From contig CAMCFA010000027.1 in assembly GCA_945873955.1 (NCBI GenBank), positions 1 to 34,153 on the forward strand: a stretch of DNA of 34,153 nucleotides, in the 5' to 3' direction. Source of the stretch: an uncultured Clostridia bacterium (lineage in GTDB: Bacteria > Bacillota > Clostridia > Oscillospirales > Ruminococcaceae). This document shows positions 1 through 7,924 of this stretch, in pieces. Made by a program: the position numbers and the translations under genes. A model generated the notes under the pieces. That model was not told the origin of the DNA. It saw only the letters and a program-made list of their open reading frames with translations, and searched no databases. Position 1 is the stretch's first letter; the number at the start of each line of letters is the position of its first letter.

Positions 1-149
1 GCTTTATGTGTCATTATTTTTTCGGGTGTTGCACTTAAATTATAAATCTATCATATATTGAAAGGACAGAAAGCGCGATTTTTGCTTTTAACTCGTTTCA
101 CGAGCAAGATGTTTTCAAGAGGTTTGTGATTTTATCTCAAATGTTGGCA

Positions 150-183
150 ACCGCAAAAATATTGCCCACCTTGAAAATGGCTT
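150..183. repeat. Divergent copy of a dispersed intergenic repeat
   Basis: The core TTGCCCACCTTGAAAATGGC at 162-181 matches repeat copies near 1610, 7790 and 20000. Upstream similarity (CCGCAAAAAT against TCGCAAATCT) is weaker. The start of another copy may lie at 18-31, where TTTTCGGGTGTTGC is identical to 19989-20002. The remaining bases from 1 to 251 show no gene I can support. Confidence 0.5.
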
Positions 184-251
184 CTCAGTACCGTCTAAAA
201 TGGATTGTACCATTGCATGACTGATTGTCAATACATTATTGCGACAGGTAA

Positions 252-279
252 TTGCAATATTCCAATTTTGCGTTATAAT
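252..279 (+). promoter_or_regulatory. Sigma-A promoter candidate before the LytTR fragment
   Basis: TTGCAA at 252-257 and TATAAT at 274-279 are separated by 16 bp. A transcript starting near 286 would place the GTG of the LytTR fragment about 43 nt downstream, which fits a short leader. Confidence 0.45.
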
Positions 280-328
280 TATAATAAGCAGAATACTCCT
301 GCCGGAATAACGAAACGAGGTATTACAA

Positions 329-527
329 GTGACAGACAAAACAATATCCTTTATATCCGACCGAAAGCATTATATTATCCCCATAAGCGACATACTGTAT
401 GTGCTTATGAAAAAGCAGGACGCTTATGTTCATGTGTCAGACGGGAGCGTACTTAAAACGCGGATGACCTTACAGCACCGAGAGGAAATAATGTAACAAT
501 TCCATCGTAAACAGCGAGTTATCATAG
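329..527 (+). pseudogene. LytTR-type DNA-binding domain fragment, frameshifted
   Basis: A GTG at 329, with GAGG about 9 nt upstream, opens a 55-codon frame ending at 496. Its translation has the LytTR pattern: a short strand (KTISFIS), then HYIIPISDILYV, then DAYVHVSDGSVLKTRMTL, which corresponds to the beta strands and the 'dIlYie' segment of LytTR response regulators. LytTR domains are about 100 residues, so this is roughly half. After the stop the +1 frame reads CNNSIVNSELS up to a TAG at 525-527, resembling the 'hrSfiVN' segment that normally follows. That suggests a frameshift and a small deletion. No receiver domain is seen upstream. The LytTR identity is inferred from pattern only. Confidence 0.55.
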
Positions 528-632
528 ATGAGCTTCCGGACAACGACAACCCCACATAAAACGAGGATTATCACAGGCATTTTATGTGCTTTGACACAAT
601 ACCGTTTGCATTTGCGGACATTGAGATGATAT

Positions 633-1102
633 TCACAGAAAATGGATGCGCTCGACTTTTCCGTTGTGGTGCGGAGTGTACGGACGAATAAGCTTGTGGC
701 GGATACCGAGCTTTGCGGCAGTATTTTGAAACAGAGTAGGCTTGTCCTTTAAGCCTTGAATAAACCGCGTTGTGAACTTAGGTCCGTTGTCGGTTTGAAC
801 GCATTCCACTTTGATTCCGCGGCGCTTGTACCACTCAACTGCGCGTTTTAAGAAATCCGCTGATGAATAAGTGCTGTGTTCCTCTCGGTAAGACCGAGCT
901 GTAGGTTGCGCCGCCGCATATCCTTGATGAGTTTAAGCTCCTCGGGAGTATGCTCATTCGGGTAATGGTGAGGACGCTTGGAATGCTCCGCGAGTGATTC
1001 AATTGTGCCGTCCCAGCGCGTTTTCCAAAAGTATATGTACGAACGGCTTTTATTGTATTTGCGAGATGCTCGCTTCACACCATATTTCTCGCAATATTTC
1101 AT
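633..1102 (-). pseudogene. DDE (rve-type) transposase with internal deletion
   Basis: The N-terminal part (1102 down to about 880) encodes a helix-turn-helix typical of IS3/IS481-type transposases: MKYCEKYGVKRASRKYNKSR, then YIYFWKTRWDGT. It runs to LGLTE and then stops out of frame. In another frame the sequence resumes as EEHSTYSSADFLKRA, followed by QTDNGPKFT (second catalytic Asp) and HHNGKVER (catalytic Glu), and stops at 633. The part between LGLTE and EEHSTY, which should hold the first catalytic Asp, is missing, as is the C-terminus. The two pieces meet near 883-890, where GAG could belong to either side. The element cannot encode an active enzyme. Confidence 0.8.
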
Positions 1103-1142
1103 TAGGGATGACGAAACCGCATTTCTTGTGTTATATTACCCA

Positions 1143-1214
1143 TGAGAGATAGACCTTCTTTCACTTGAATTGGGTGTGGTAACTTTATTCTAGCAGATTT
1201 TGGTCTATCTCTCA
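1143..1214. repeat. 13-bp perfect inverted repeat upstream of the transposase remnant
   Basis: TGAGAGATAGACC at 1143-1155 is the exact reverse complement of 1202-1214, with 46 bp between. It lies 41 bp upstream of the transposase start, so it may be an insertion-sequence end. I saw no second copy of the sequence on the far side of the transposase. Confidence 0.6.
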
Positions 1215-1475
1215 ATTCTTTTTTCTCATCTTTGTCCAATATCTATTGTAGCACTACAGTTGCTGAAAGTATCAAAATGCGAGGAGCTTGTTTATTATAC
1301 CATATTCCCTTGGGTTTGTATAGAGGGGGGGATTGAAGTTTACGGATTAAGGATTATTTCAAAAAACTATACTTTTCGGCAATTCTAACTTTCTGTGTTT
1401 ACTATATCCCGGAATTCGTTGTCCACATACCTATAACAATCGTAGGGTAACAAGTAAACAGCTTCAATAGTATAG

Positions 1476-1508
1476 TAAAATCGGCAGTCAACTAACGTGA
1501 CTGCCGAT
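1476..1508 (-). terminator. Rho-independent terminator-like hairpin
   Basis: The 11-bp arms ATCGGCAGTCA (1480-1490) and TGACTGCCGAT (1498-1508) flank a 7-nt loop. Read on the minus strand the stem is followed by TTTTAC. No intact gene ends just upstream on that strand except the dockerin gene about 250 bp away, so it may be a back-up terminator or the relic of a lost gene. Confidence 0.45.
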
Positions 1509-1583
1509 AATCTTTCTTGCTGTAATGATGTCAAAACGCATTTCTGTGTTCTTTGATTAAATCTTGAGCGTTCATCATCCGAA

Positions 1584-1657
1584 ACTGCGCAAGAGGAAAG
1601 TTTCAACTCTTTCGCAAATCTGTTGCCCACCCTGAAAATGGCTTAATTAAGCCGTTT
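1584..1657. repeat. Dispersed repeat, full copy 1
   Basis: These 74 bp align along their length with 7757-7830 at roughly 85% identity by eye. The end forms the palindrome GGCTTAATTAAGCC. In one plus-strand frame both copies read NCARGKFQLFRK, then VAHPE, G and PF, and several of the differences are synonymous in that frame. Confidence 0.75.
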
Positions 1658-1715
1658 ATTAGGGTTATTTCTTAACCGGCTTGAATGACGCGCTAACAAT
1701 GCTTTTTGTAATCGC

Positions 1716-1743
1716 AAAAATGGACGCACATCTCTGTACGCCC
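1716..1743 (-). terminator. Terminator of the dockerin protein gene
   Basis: On the minus strand GGGCGTAC and GTGCGTCC can pair over 8 bp, with two G-U pairs, around the loop AGAGAT, followed by ATTTTTG. It sits about 20 bp past the stop codon. Confidence 0.5.
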
Positions 1744-1763
1744 ATTCTGCTATTCGGTTGCGA

Positions 1764-4700
1764 TTACGCTAAACCAACAATTCTTTTCAGAATTGCCGCA
1801 GCGTCCATAACATTGACCTTTCCGTCGCCGTTAAAGTCCGCCATAAGCGGGTTCTTGCCCGGTTCGATCTCTACTATGTCTTTGAGAATAGCCGCAGCGT
1901 CCATAACGTTCATCACGCCGTCGTTATCCATATCGCCGAGCCGGTCGCTGAACTCGCAGAGCATTACTACATAATCGCCCTTTTCGGTGACGTCGGGCAG
2001 GATAACCTTGCCGTCCTCGCCGAGCTTCGCGCAGGTCACGAACGTCAGCTTGCCGTCAACAGACTTGTAGAGGTTCGCAAACTTCCCTGCGTGAGCTGTC
2101 TTAAACGCAACTGTGAGGTCTGTCGGGATATTCGTATTGTTCATGGAGAACTGATAACCGGATATTCCACGCAGAGTATCTGTTTTCAGCTTGCTTGTCG
2201 TGAGAATTGACAGGTCAGCCGCCGCAGGAGTAGTTATCTCTGCGCCATCTGTTTTCCAGCTCTTAACGCTGTCAACTACAAATGTTTCCTTCAATTTCTT
2301 TTCGGCAATAACCTTGATTACCTCAACGGGAACTGTGGTATTGCCGTTAAGTTCGATTGTTGCCTCTGACCCTGTTGTGAGCTTCGCAAGGTCAGCCGCA
2401 ACGTCGCTCCAACTCTTGGAAGAGCCGCCGATAGAGGGGTTATTGGGTTCTGTCGGGGTAGAGGGTCTGTTTCCGCCGCCACCTCCACCGCCGCCGGAGG
2501 ACTTCTTCTGTACGGTAAGAGTGCCGTTCTGCGCTGTGTAGGTGTAGCACTCATCTTCGGTTATCTCGATAGTAACGGTAATTGCATAAGTGCCTACCGT
2601 GCTTGTGTCTGCCGCTTCACAGGTTAGAACGGGAGTAAACGAAAGTTTATCGCCGTTCGCAAGTCCTGTTACGGAATAAGTAAATGTGGGGAGGGCAGCG
2701 TTCTGATATACAGTTTTATCATCTGCCTTGATTGTTACAGCAGCCTTGTTGACCGTTACGGTAACGGTAGTTGTCGCCTGTTCGTAAGCGTCGGTTTCAG
2801 CCGCTGTAATTTCAACGGTTGCCGTACCTGATTTCAGAGCCTTAATTGTGCCGTCTGCGGCTACGGTGATAACATCATCGCCTGTCTTGACAGAGTAGGA
2901 AATTGCTCCGTCACCGTTTGTTGTTGCGCTTATCTTCTTTTCGGTTTCGCCATAAGTCAGCGTGACATCATCGGCGGTGATCGTCTGAATTTCCTTTGTC
3001 GTAATTTTCAGAGTGCCGTCCACATAAGTGAAAGTGTGATTCGGGCTTTCATCTGCGCCCAATACTTTAATCGGGAATGTTCCTGCTGTACTGCTGTCGG
3101 TTGCGGAGCATGAAATAGTGACGGTAATCGGCAGCGTTTCGTTGCTTGCAAGACCCGTTACCTTGTACTTAAATGTCGGGAGCGCGTCGCCGACCTTGAT
3201 TGTGTAGCTGTTCGCGGTGATTGTCACAGCCGCCTTGTTTACCGTTACGGTAACCGTTTTGGTAGCTTGTGCATAAACATCGGTTTCAGCCGCTATAATT
3301 TCAACGGTCGCCGTACCCGCTTTCAGAACGGTGATAGCGCCGTCTGCGGCTACGGTGATAACATCATTGCCTGTTGTAACTGCGTAGGTAATCGCTCCGT
3401 CACCGTTTGTCGCAGCGGTAATCTTCTTGCCGCTTTCGCCATAGGTGAAGGTCACATCATCGGCGGTGATGGTCTGAATTTTCTTTGCGGTGATTGATAA
3501 TGTGCCGTTAACATAGTTGTATTCGTAATTCGTGCTTTCATCTTCGCCCGATACTCTAATCGGGAATGATCCTGCGTTGTCGCTGTTCGTTGCGGCGCAG
3601 GAAACAGTCACGGTAATGGGCAGCGTTTCGTTGTTCACAAGCCCCGATACCTTGTACTCAAATGTCGGGAGTGCGTCGCCGACCTTGACCGTGTAGCTGT
3701 TTGCGGTGATAGTCACAGCCGCCTTGTCAATAGTCCACTTGGCGTTGCTTACAGTGCCTGTGTAGTTGCCCTTGCCCGTGATAGTCACGGTGTATTCGCC
3801 TGCGTTTGTCTGCGATGATACCTCTATATCACAATCATTAGCGGTAAGCTCTGTGCCGTCAAGCGTTACCGAAAATACGGGGGTTCTTGCTCTGCCGTTG
3901 TAGGTGAATGCGTTGACCTGTTCTGCAGTTGCTGCGGAAATATCCGCGGGATTTATCGTGAATGTACCCTCGGTGAATGTAATATCATAGTTCGGGTTGT
4001 TGTCGTTTGTGAGAGTGCCCTGTGTTATATCGTATGTGCCGACATTCTCGCCCTCTGCACGGGTAAGCGTACCTGTGAGAGAATCATCACCTACAAGCGG
4101 TGTCGTATCAGATACGGTATAAGTTAATTCGGGGTCGGTTTCGCCGAAAACCTTGCTCTTGTTGTCTGCCGTAACGGTTACGGGAGCGCGGGCGATTTCA
4201 ACCTCAACGCAGTCGGGACCTGCCAGCAGGGTTTCGCCGTCTGTAACCTTGTACCAGACCTCGTAAATGCCTGCGTCCTTGCCGGTGGGGATTACTGTGT
4301 CGCTGTACTCGCCGTCCTTTGCGGAGGAATACGACATTATGCCGCTGCCTGTTGTACCTGCCGTAATAAGCTCGTGGCTTTCGCCGTCATAAACTAGGGT
4401 AGCAGCCGCAGGAGCGGTCAATGTCAGACCCGCAACCCAAGTGCTTGTATCTGCGTTATAGGTATAAACTGTTACGCTAGTGCCAACTCTTACGGTGTGG
4501 CTCTTGTCGCCGGGGAGGTAGGCGTATACATTACCGTCATCGTGCGTGGGGTATTTTACGCCGTCAATCGTTACGTCATAGCCGTTGGAGTTATCGATTG
4601 TAAGCAGATATACGGGGGTTGACATATCTGCAAGGGTGGGGGTAACTGCGTCTTTATTAAGACCGCCGCCGATAGTGTTTGAATATCCTGAAACAGCCTT

Positions 4701-7346
4701 TACAGAGCCGCCCGTGATAACAATATTTGAGGCTTCTTTCCCAGAACCTCCGCCTATGCCTGCACCATAGTTCTCTGCGTATGCTGTAACCGTACCTCCG
4801 CTTATCTTAATGTCTGAGCCGCTTCCGTCCTGACCACCGCCGATTCCCGAACCGTTTCCTGCTGAACATGTTGCGGTAACCTTACCGCCTGTTATGGTGA
4901 TATTTGAGCCACCGCCTTTTATGCCACCGCCTATTCCGGCTGCGCTATTACCTTTGGCATTTACAATGCCTCCTGTGATAAGAATATTTGAGCCATTGCC
5001 GTTATAACCGCCGCCTATTCCTGCTGTGCCGACAGCGCCGGCTGCAGTAACATTTCCGCCATTTATTGTAATGTGCTCACCATTTCCTTTATTACCGCCG
5101 CCGATTCCTGCACCATTACTATAGCTTTTAGCATATATAGTACCGCTGTTTATCGTGATATTTGAACCGCTTCCGTCCTTGCCGCCGCCGATACCTGCGC
5201 CGTCCTTGTAGCCGATTGCATTAAGCGTGCCGTTTCCGCCTATTACCAGAGCGACATTCCCATCGTTCTTTTGCAGACCTGCATAGACGTTGCCGCTTTT
5301 AAGCGTGTTTTGGGTGTCGTCCGCAAGGGTAACGGTGACTGTGCCTGTGCCGCCGTCCTCAATAAGGAAAGCCGCAGTATTATCCTTTGCCGATACGTCA
5401 ATATTCACGCCCGCAAGCGTTACATTGGCGGAAACACCGCTTGCTATTGCGATAGCGTGGTCAATGGCGTTTTCGCTGTCCTTGTTGGCGATAACAACCG
5501 GTTTCACGGTCTTTACCGTCAGAATGCTGTTTTCATAGGTGTAGTCCTCGCCCTTGACAAGCGTGCTGCCGTCCGCTGCGGTTATGCTTAGCAGCTCGTT
5601 TGATATTATCGCTTCAACGCTTTTCGGAGTTGTTCCGGTATTTTCCGAGGTGCTTTCTACCTTATACCATACGGTGTAAGTGCCGACTTCTGTTGCCGTG
5701 GGTATAGCCGAGGTGTATTCGCCGTTTTCCTCAAGCGAATATAAAAGCGTGCCGAATGTTGTATTACCTGCCGAAACAAGCTCCTGCGGTGCGCCGTTAT
5801 ACTGGAGATTTGTAAACGGCACGGGCGGTGTTACAAACGGTGCGTTAAGCCAATTGCCGTCAACATAAAACTGAACAGAATGTTCGCCCTCTGTGAGATA
5901 TATGTAGAGATTTGAGTCGGCGCTGTCAGCCGCTTTGTGGTTTATGGGTGTATAGTCTGCTCCGTCTACCTTTACAGGGTAATCACCGGTGTTCTCGTAT
6001 GTGCGAAGATATACATTTTCTCCGTTGTCATTTGTCGGTACAGTTTCTGTTTGTGAATTACCGATAGAAAAGTTCCCTTTTTCGGTAACCGTCTTTACTG
6101 AGCCGCCGGTGATTTTGATATCCAAAGCAGTATTACCAAAAAGTCCTGAGCCTATGCCGGAACCTACATTTGCGGCTATTGCAGATACTGTGCCGCCGCT
6201 TATGGTGACACCTTTGCAGTCACCATAGTATCCGCCGCCTATACCCGTGGAGGAATTGCCGGTTGCAACGACAGTACCGCCGCTTATGGCGATATCCAAA
6301 CCGCTTCCGCCTTTATTTAACGATCCGGTGCCACCGCCGCCTATGCCTGCGCCTGAATCACCGTTTGCGAAAACAATACCGCCGCTTATGGTGATGTTTG
6401 AGCCATCGCCGCCTTTGTATGCTGTGCTTCCGCCGCCGCCTATGCCTGCGCCATATTCGCCGCCGTTTGCGGTAACAGTGCCGCCGGTTATGGTGATGTC
6501 TGAGCCGACGCCGCTTGTTCTTTCATTGCTTCCGCCGCCGCCTATGCCTGCACCCAAAGAGCCGCCGGTTGCGGTAACATTGCCGCCGGTTATGGTGATG
6601 CCTGAGCCATCGCCGCTTGCACCTTGAACGCTTCCGCCGCCGCCTATGCCTGCGGCTTTCAAGTCTCCGGTTGCGGTTATTGTGCCGCCGTTTATTATAA
6701 TGTTATAGCAGCTGCCGGCTGAATTTAGCGTGCTTCCACCGCCGCCTATGCCTGCGCCAAAATAGTTGCCGGTTGCAGTGATAACACCGCCGTTGATTAT
6801 GATGTTGGAGCAGCTGCCGGCTGCATTTTCCGTGCTTCCGCCGCCGCCTATGCCCGCACAGAATGGTCCGCCCGTTGCGGTGAGCTTGCCTGTGCCGTTT
6901 TCGCCGCCGTTAATGGTGAGCGTTCCTGTGCCGCCGTTTTTCTGCAAGCCGGCTCCTTTATCGCTATCCAGCGTGTTCTCTGTGTCGTCCGCAAGGGTAA
7001 TGGTGACATCTCCGGTGCTGTCGTCTGCTATTTTGAATGCGCAACCGGGTGTATCAATATTAACTCCCGCAAGGGTGATGCTTGCGCTTGCGCCACTTTC
7101 AACCTCGATATAGTCTTTTGTCGAGGCTTCGGGGTTTTTGTTTTTGATGGTTAGCTCTGCGCCATCGCTGATTTTAACAATATAATTTAGCTCGTATAGT
7201 TCTACGTTAAAACCTTTTCCTGTCAGCTCGAAAGCGCACTGCTCCGTGTAATCCTCGGCAAACGCAATGCCGCCGAAGCTCACACCGGTAAGTGCCACCG
7301 CCGCCGCCGAAACGACCGCGGTAAGTTTCCTAAGTAGCTTGTTCAT
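1764..7346 (-). CDS. Giant secreted dockerin protein with glycine-rich repeats and MBG/Ig-like domains
   Basis: The protein has 1860 residues. The start at 7346 is chosen because AGGAGG lies just upstream and the promoter (7419-7448) excludes the longer frame. A Sec signal peptide (MNKLLRKLTAVVSAAAVALT, then GVSFGGIAFA) opens it. Residues about 165-400 and 715-895 are two blocks of a repeated unit with GAGIGGGG and 'ITISGGTVTATG' strands, probably a parallel beta-solenoid. Residues about 1055-1610 alternate MBG-type domains (KAAVTITANSYT, VGDALPTF) with Ig-like modules (IQTITADDVT, then ITVAADG). Two of these pairs are near-duplicates at DNA level (about 2740-2990 and 3230-3490). A Gly/Pro linker (about 1615-1632) and a further domain follow. 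Residues 1800-1860 form a type I dockerin with two calcium loops, DMDNDGVMN and DFNGDGKVN. It should be exported and held by a cohesin scaffold at the cell surface. No catalytic domain was recognised, so substrate binding or adhesion is inferred. Confidence 0.88.
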   Translation of the reverse strand: MNKLLRKLTAVVSAAAVALTGVSFGGIAFAEDYTEQCAFELTGKGFNVELYELNYIVKISDGAELTIKNKNPEASTKDYIEVESGASASITLAGVNIDTPGCAFKIADDSTGDVTITLADDTENTLDSDKGAGLQKNGGTGTLTINGGENGTGKLTATGGPFCAGIGGGGSTENAAGSCSNIIINGGVITATGNYFGAGIGGGGSTLNSAGSCYNIIINGGTITATGDLKAAGIGGGGSVQGASGDGSGITITGGNVTATGGSLGAGIGGGGSNERTSGVGSDITITGGTVTANGGEYGAGIGGGGSTAYKGGDGSNITISGGIVFANGDSGAGIGGGGTGSLNKGGSGLDIAISGGTVVATGNSSTGIGGGYYGDCKGVTISGGTVSAIAANVGSGIGSGLFGNTALDIKITGGSVKTVTEKGNFSIGNSQTETVPTNDNGENVYLRTYENTGDYPVKVDGADYTPINHKAADSADSNLYIYLTEGEHSVQFYVDGNWLNAPFVTPPVPFTNLQYNGAPQELVSAGNTTFGTLLYSLEENGEYTSAIPTATEVGTYTVWYKVESTSENTGTTPKSVEAIISNELLSITAADGSTLVKGEDYTYENSILTVKTVKPVVIANKDSENAIDHAIAIASGVSANVTLAGVNIDVSAKDNTAAFLIEDGGTGTVTVTLADDTQNTLKSGNVYAGLQKNDGNVALVIGGNGTLNAIGYKDGAGIGGGKDGSGSNITINSGTIYAKSYSNGAGIGGGNKGNGEHITINGGNVTAAGAVGTAGIGGGYNGNGSNILITGGIVNAKGNSAAGIGGGIKGGGSNITITGGKVTATCSAGNGSGIGGGQDGSGSDIKISGGTVTAYAENYGAGIGGGSGKEASNIVITGGSVKAVSGYSNTIGGGLNKDAVTPTLADMSTPVYLLTIDNSNGYDVTIDGVKYPTHDDGNVYAYLPGDKSHTVRVGTSVTVYTYNADTSTWVAGLTLTAPAAATLVYDGESHELITAGTTGSGIMSYSSAKDGEYSDTVIPTGKDAGIYEVWYKVTDGETLLAGPDCVEVEIARAPVTVTADNKSKVFGETDPELTYTVSDTTPLVGDDSLTGTLTRAEGENVGTYDITQGTLTNDNNPNYDITFTEGTFTINPADISAATAEQVNAFTYNGRARTPVFSVTLDGTELTANDCDIEVSSQTNAGEYTVTITGKGNYTGTVSNAKWTIDKAAVTITANSYTVKVGDALPTFEYKVSGLVNNETLPITVTVSCAATNSDNAGSFPIRVSGEDESTNYEYNYVNGTLSITAKKIQTITADDVTFTYGESGKKITAATNGDGAITYAVTTGNDVITVAADGAITVLKAGTATVEIIAAETDVYAQATKTVTVTVNKAAVTITANSYTIKVGDALPTFKYKVTGLASNETLPITVTISCSATDSSTAGTFPIKVLGADESPNHTFTYVDGTLKITTKEIQTITADDVTLTYGETEKKISATTNGDGAISYSVKTGDDVITVAADGTIKALKSGTATVEITAAETDAYEQATTTVTVTVNKAAVTIKADDKTVYQNAALPTFTYSVTGLANGDKLSFTPVLTCEAADTSTVGTYAITVTIEITEDECYTYTAQNGTLTVQKKSSGGGGGGGGNRPSTPTEPNNPSIGGSSKSWSDVAADLAKLTTGSEATIELNGNTTVPVEVIKVIAEKKLKETFVVDSVKSWKTDGAEITTPAAADLSILTTSKLKTDTLRGISGYQFSMNNTNIPTDLTVAFKTAHAGKFANLYKSVDGKLTFVTCAKLGEDGKVILPDVTEKGDYVVMLCEFSDRLGDMDNDGVMNVMDAAAILKDIVEIEPGKNPLMADFNGDGKVNVMDAAAILKRIVGLA

Positions 7347-7418
7347 GTCGTCCTCCTTTGAATATTGCTGAAATGCAGGGCTTGCCGATATATTCCCAAC
7401 ATTTGTATACTCTCTTAC

Positions 7419-7448
7419 ATTATAACACAGCAAATTTGCGTTTGTCAA
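7419..7448 (-). promoter_or_regulatory. Consensus sigma-A promoter of the dockerin gene
   Basis: On the minus strand TTGACA (7448-7443) and TATAAT (7424-7419) are 18 bp apart. Transcription would start near 7412, giving a leader of about 65 nt before the ATG at 7346. Confidence 0.8.
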
Positions 7449-7644
7449 TAGACTTGGTGCAAATTGACATAACGTGGAACGAAAAGTTTATGCGCTTGAA
7501 AAATACGGAATTTTCGTTCCATATCTGTGCTGTTTTGTTCCAATATATCCCGCAATAGCCCAATGGGTATTGTCTATCTGTTGGGCACGGCAAGGTTGAT
7601 AACAGTTCGCCTATGATGTTCTGCGTATTGCTGAGCTAAGACAG

Positions 7645-7681
7645 AAAAGAAAATCTCCGCCATATTATTCCGGCGGAGATT
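7645..7681 (-). terminator. Rho-independent terminator, minus strand
   Basis: The 10-bp arms AATCTCCGCC (7652-7661) and GGCGGAGATT (7672-7681) flank a 10-nt loop. On the minus strand the stem is followed by TTCTTTTCTG. It would stop minus-strand transcripts from the APH/deaminase genes before the dockerin promoter. Confidence 0.6.
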
Positions 7682-7756
7682 GCATTGGTTTTGTATTATG
7701 CTTATAAATGGAATTGCAGCAACATTTTGATTGCCTTTTAGATTTCTATGTGAGGA

Positions 7757-7830
7757 ACTGCGCAAGAGGTAAGTTTCAACTCTTCCGCAAATTTGTTGCT
7801 CACCCCGAAAGTGGCTTATTAGAGCCATTT
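7757..7830. repeat. Dispersed repeat, full copy 2
   Basis: It matches 1584-1657 along its length and ends in the hairpin TGGCT-TATTAG-AGCCA. The changed bases keep the same stem-loop position as copy 1. Confidence 0.75.
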
Positions 7831-7924
7831 GCTTCGATTGGTGCATTACAGTATCCACACCGGAGAGGGGGGTATGCCGATCAATTACTCATCTGCGAGG
7901 TTTTTGAAAGCAAGAAAAGTCAGC

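Larger units (their letters stand above)
1103..1763. other. Gene-free stretch with hairpins and a dispersed repeat
   Basis: This stretch holds the 13-bp inverted repeat at 1143-1214, a strong hairpin at 1480-1508, one full copy of the dispersed repeat at 1584-1657, and the terminator of the dockerin gene. Short open frames on both strands lack ribosome binding sites and recognisable domains, so I do not call genes here. Confidence 0.6.
7449..7924. other. Gene-free stretch between dockerin and APH genes
   Basis: It contains one strong hairpin terminator (7645-7681) and a full copy of the dispersed repeat (7757-7830). Short open frames here overlap the repeat and have no ribosome binding site or recognisable domain. 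Confidence 0.6.

Noticed and set aside
205-456. An 83-codon plus-strand frame
   Set aside because: It overlaps the LytTR fragment in another frame, has no ribosome binding site, and its composition does not look like a real protein.
1385-1630. An 81-codon minus-strand frame
   Set aside because: It covers part of the dispersed repeat and the hairpin at 1480-1508 and lacks start signals.
4740-6860. Regularly repeated DNA units that might suggest a CRISPR array
   Set aside because: The units are coding repeats of about 25-45 codons with drifting sequence, inside one long open frame; there are no constant repeats or unique spacers.
4585-7113. Several plus-strand proline-rich open frames
   Set aside because: They are the antisense of the glycine-rich repeats of the dockerin protein (GGC/GGT codons read as Pro or Ala), with no ribosome binding sites.
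1764-7448. Longer start for the dockerin protein at 7448
   Set aside because: It lies upstream of the likely transcription start and adds 34 residues before an obvious signal peptide.
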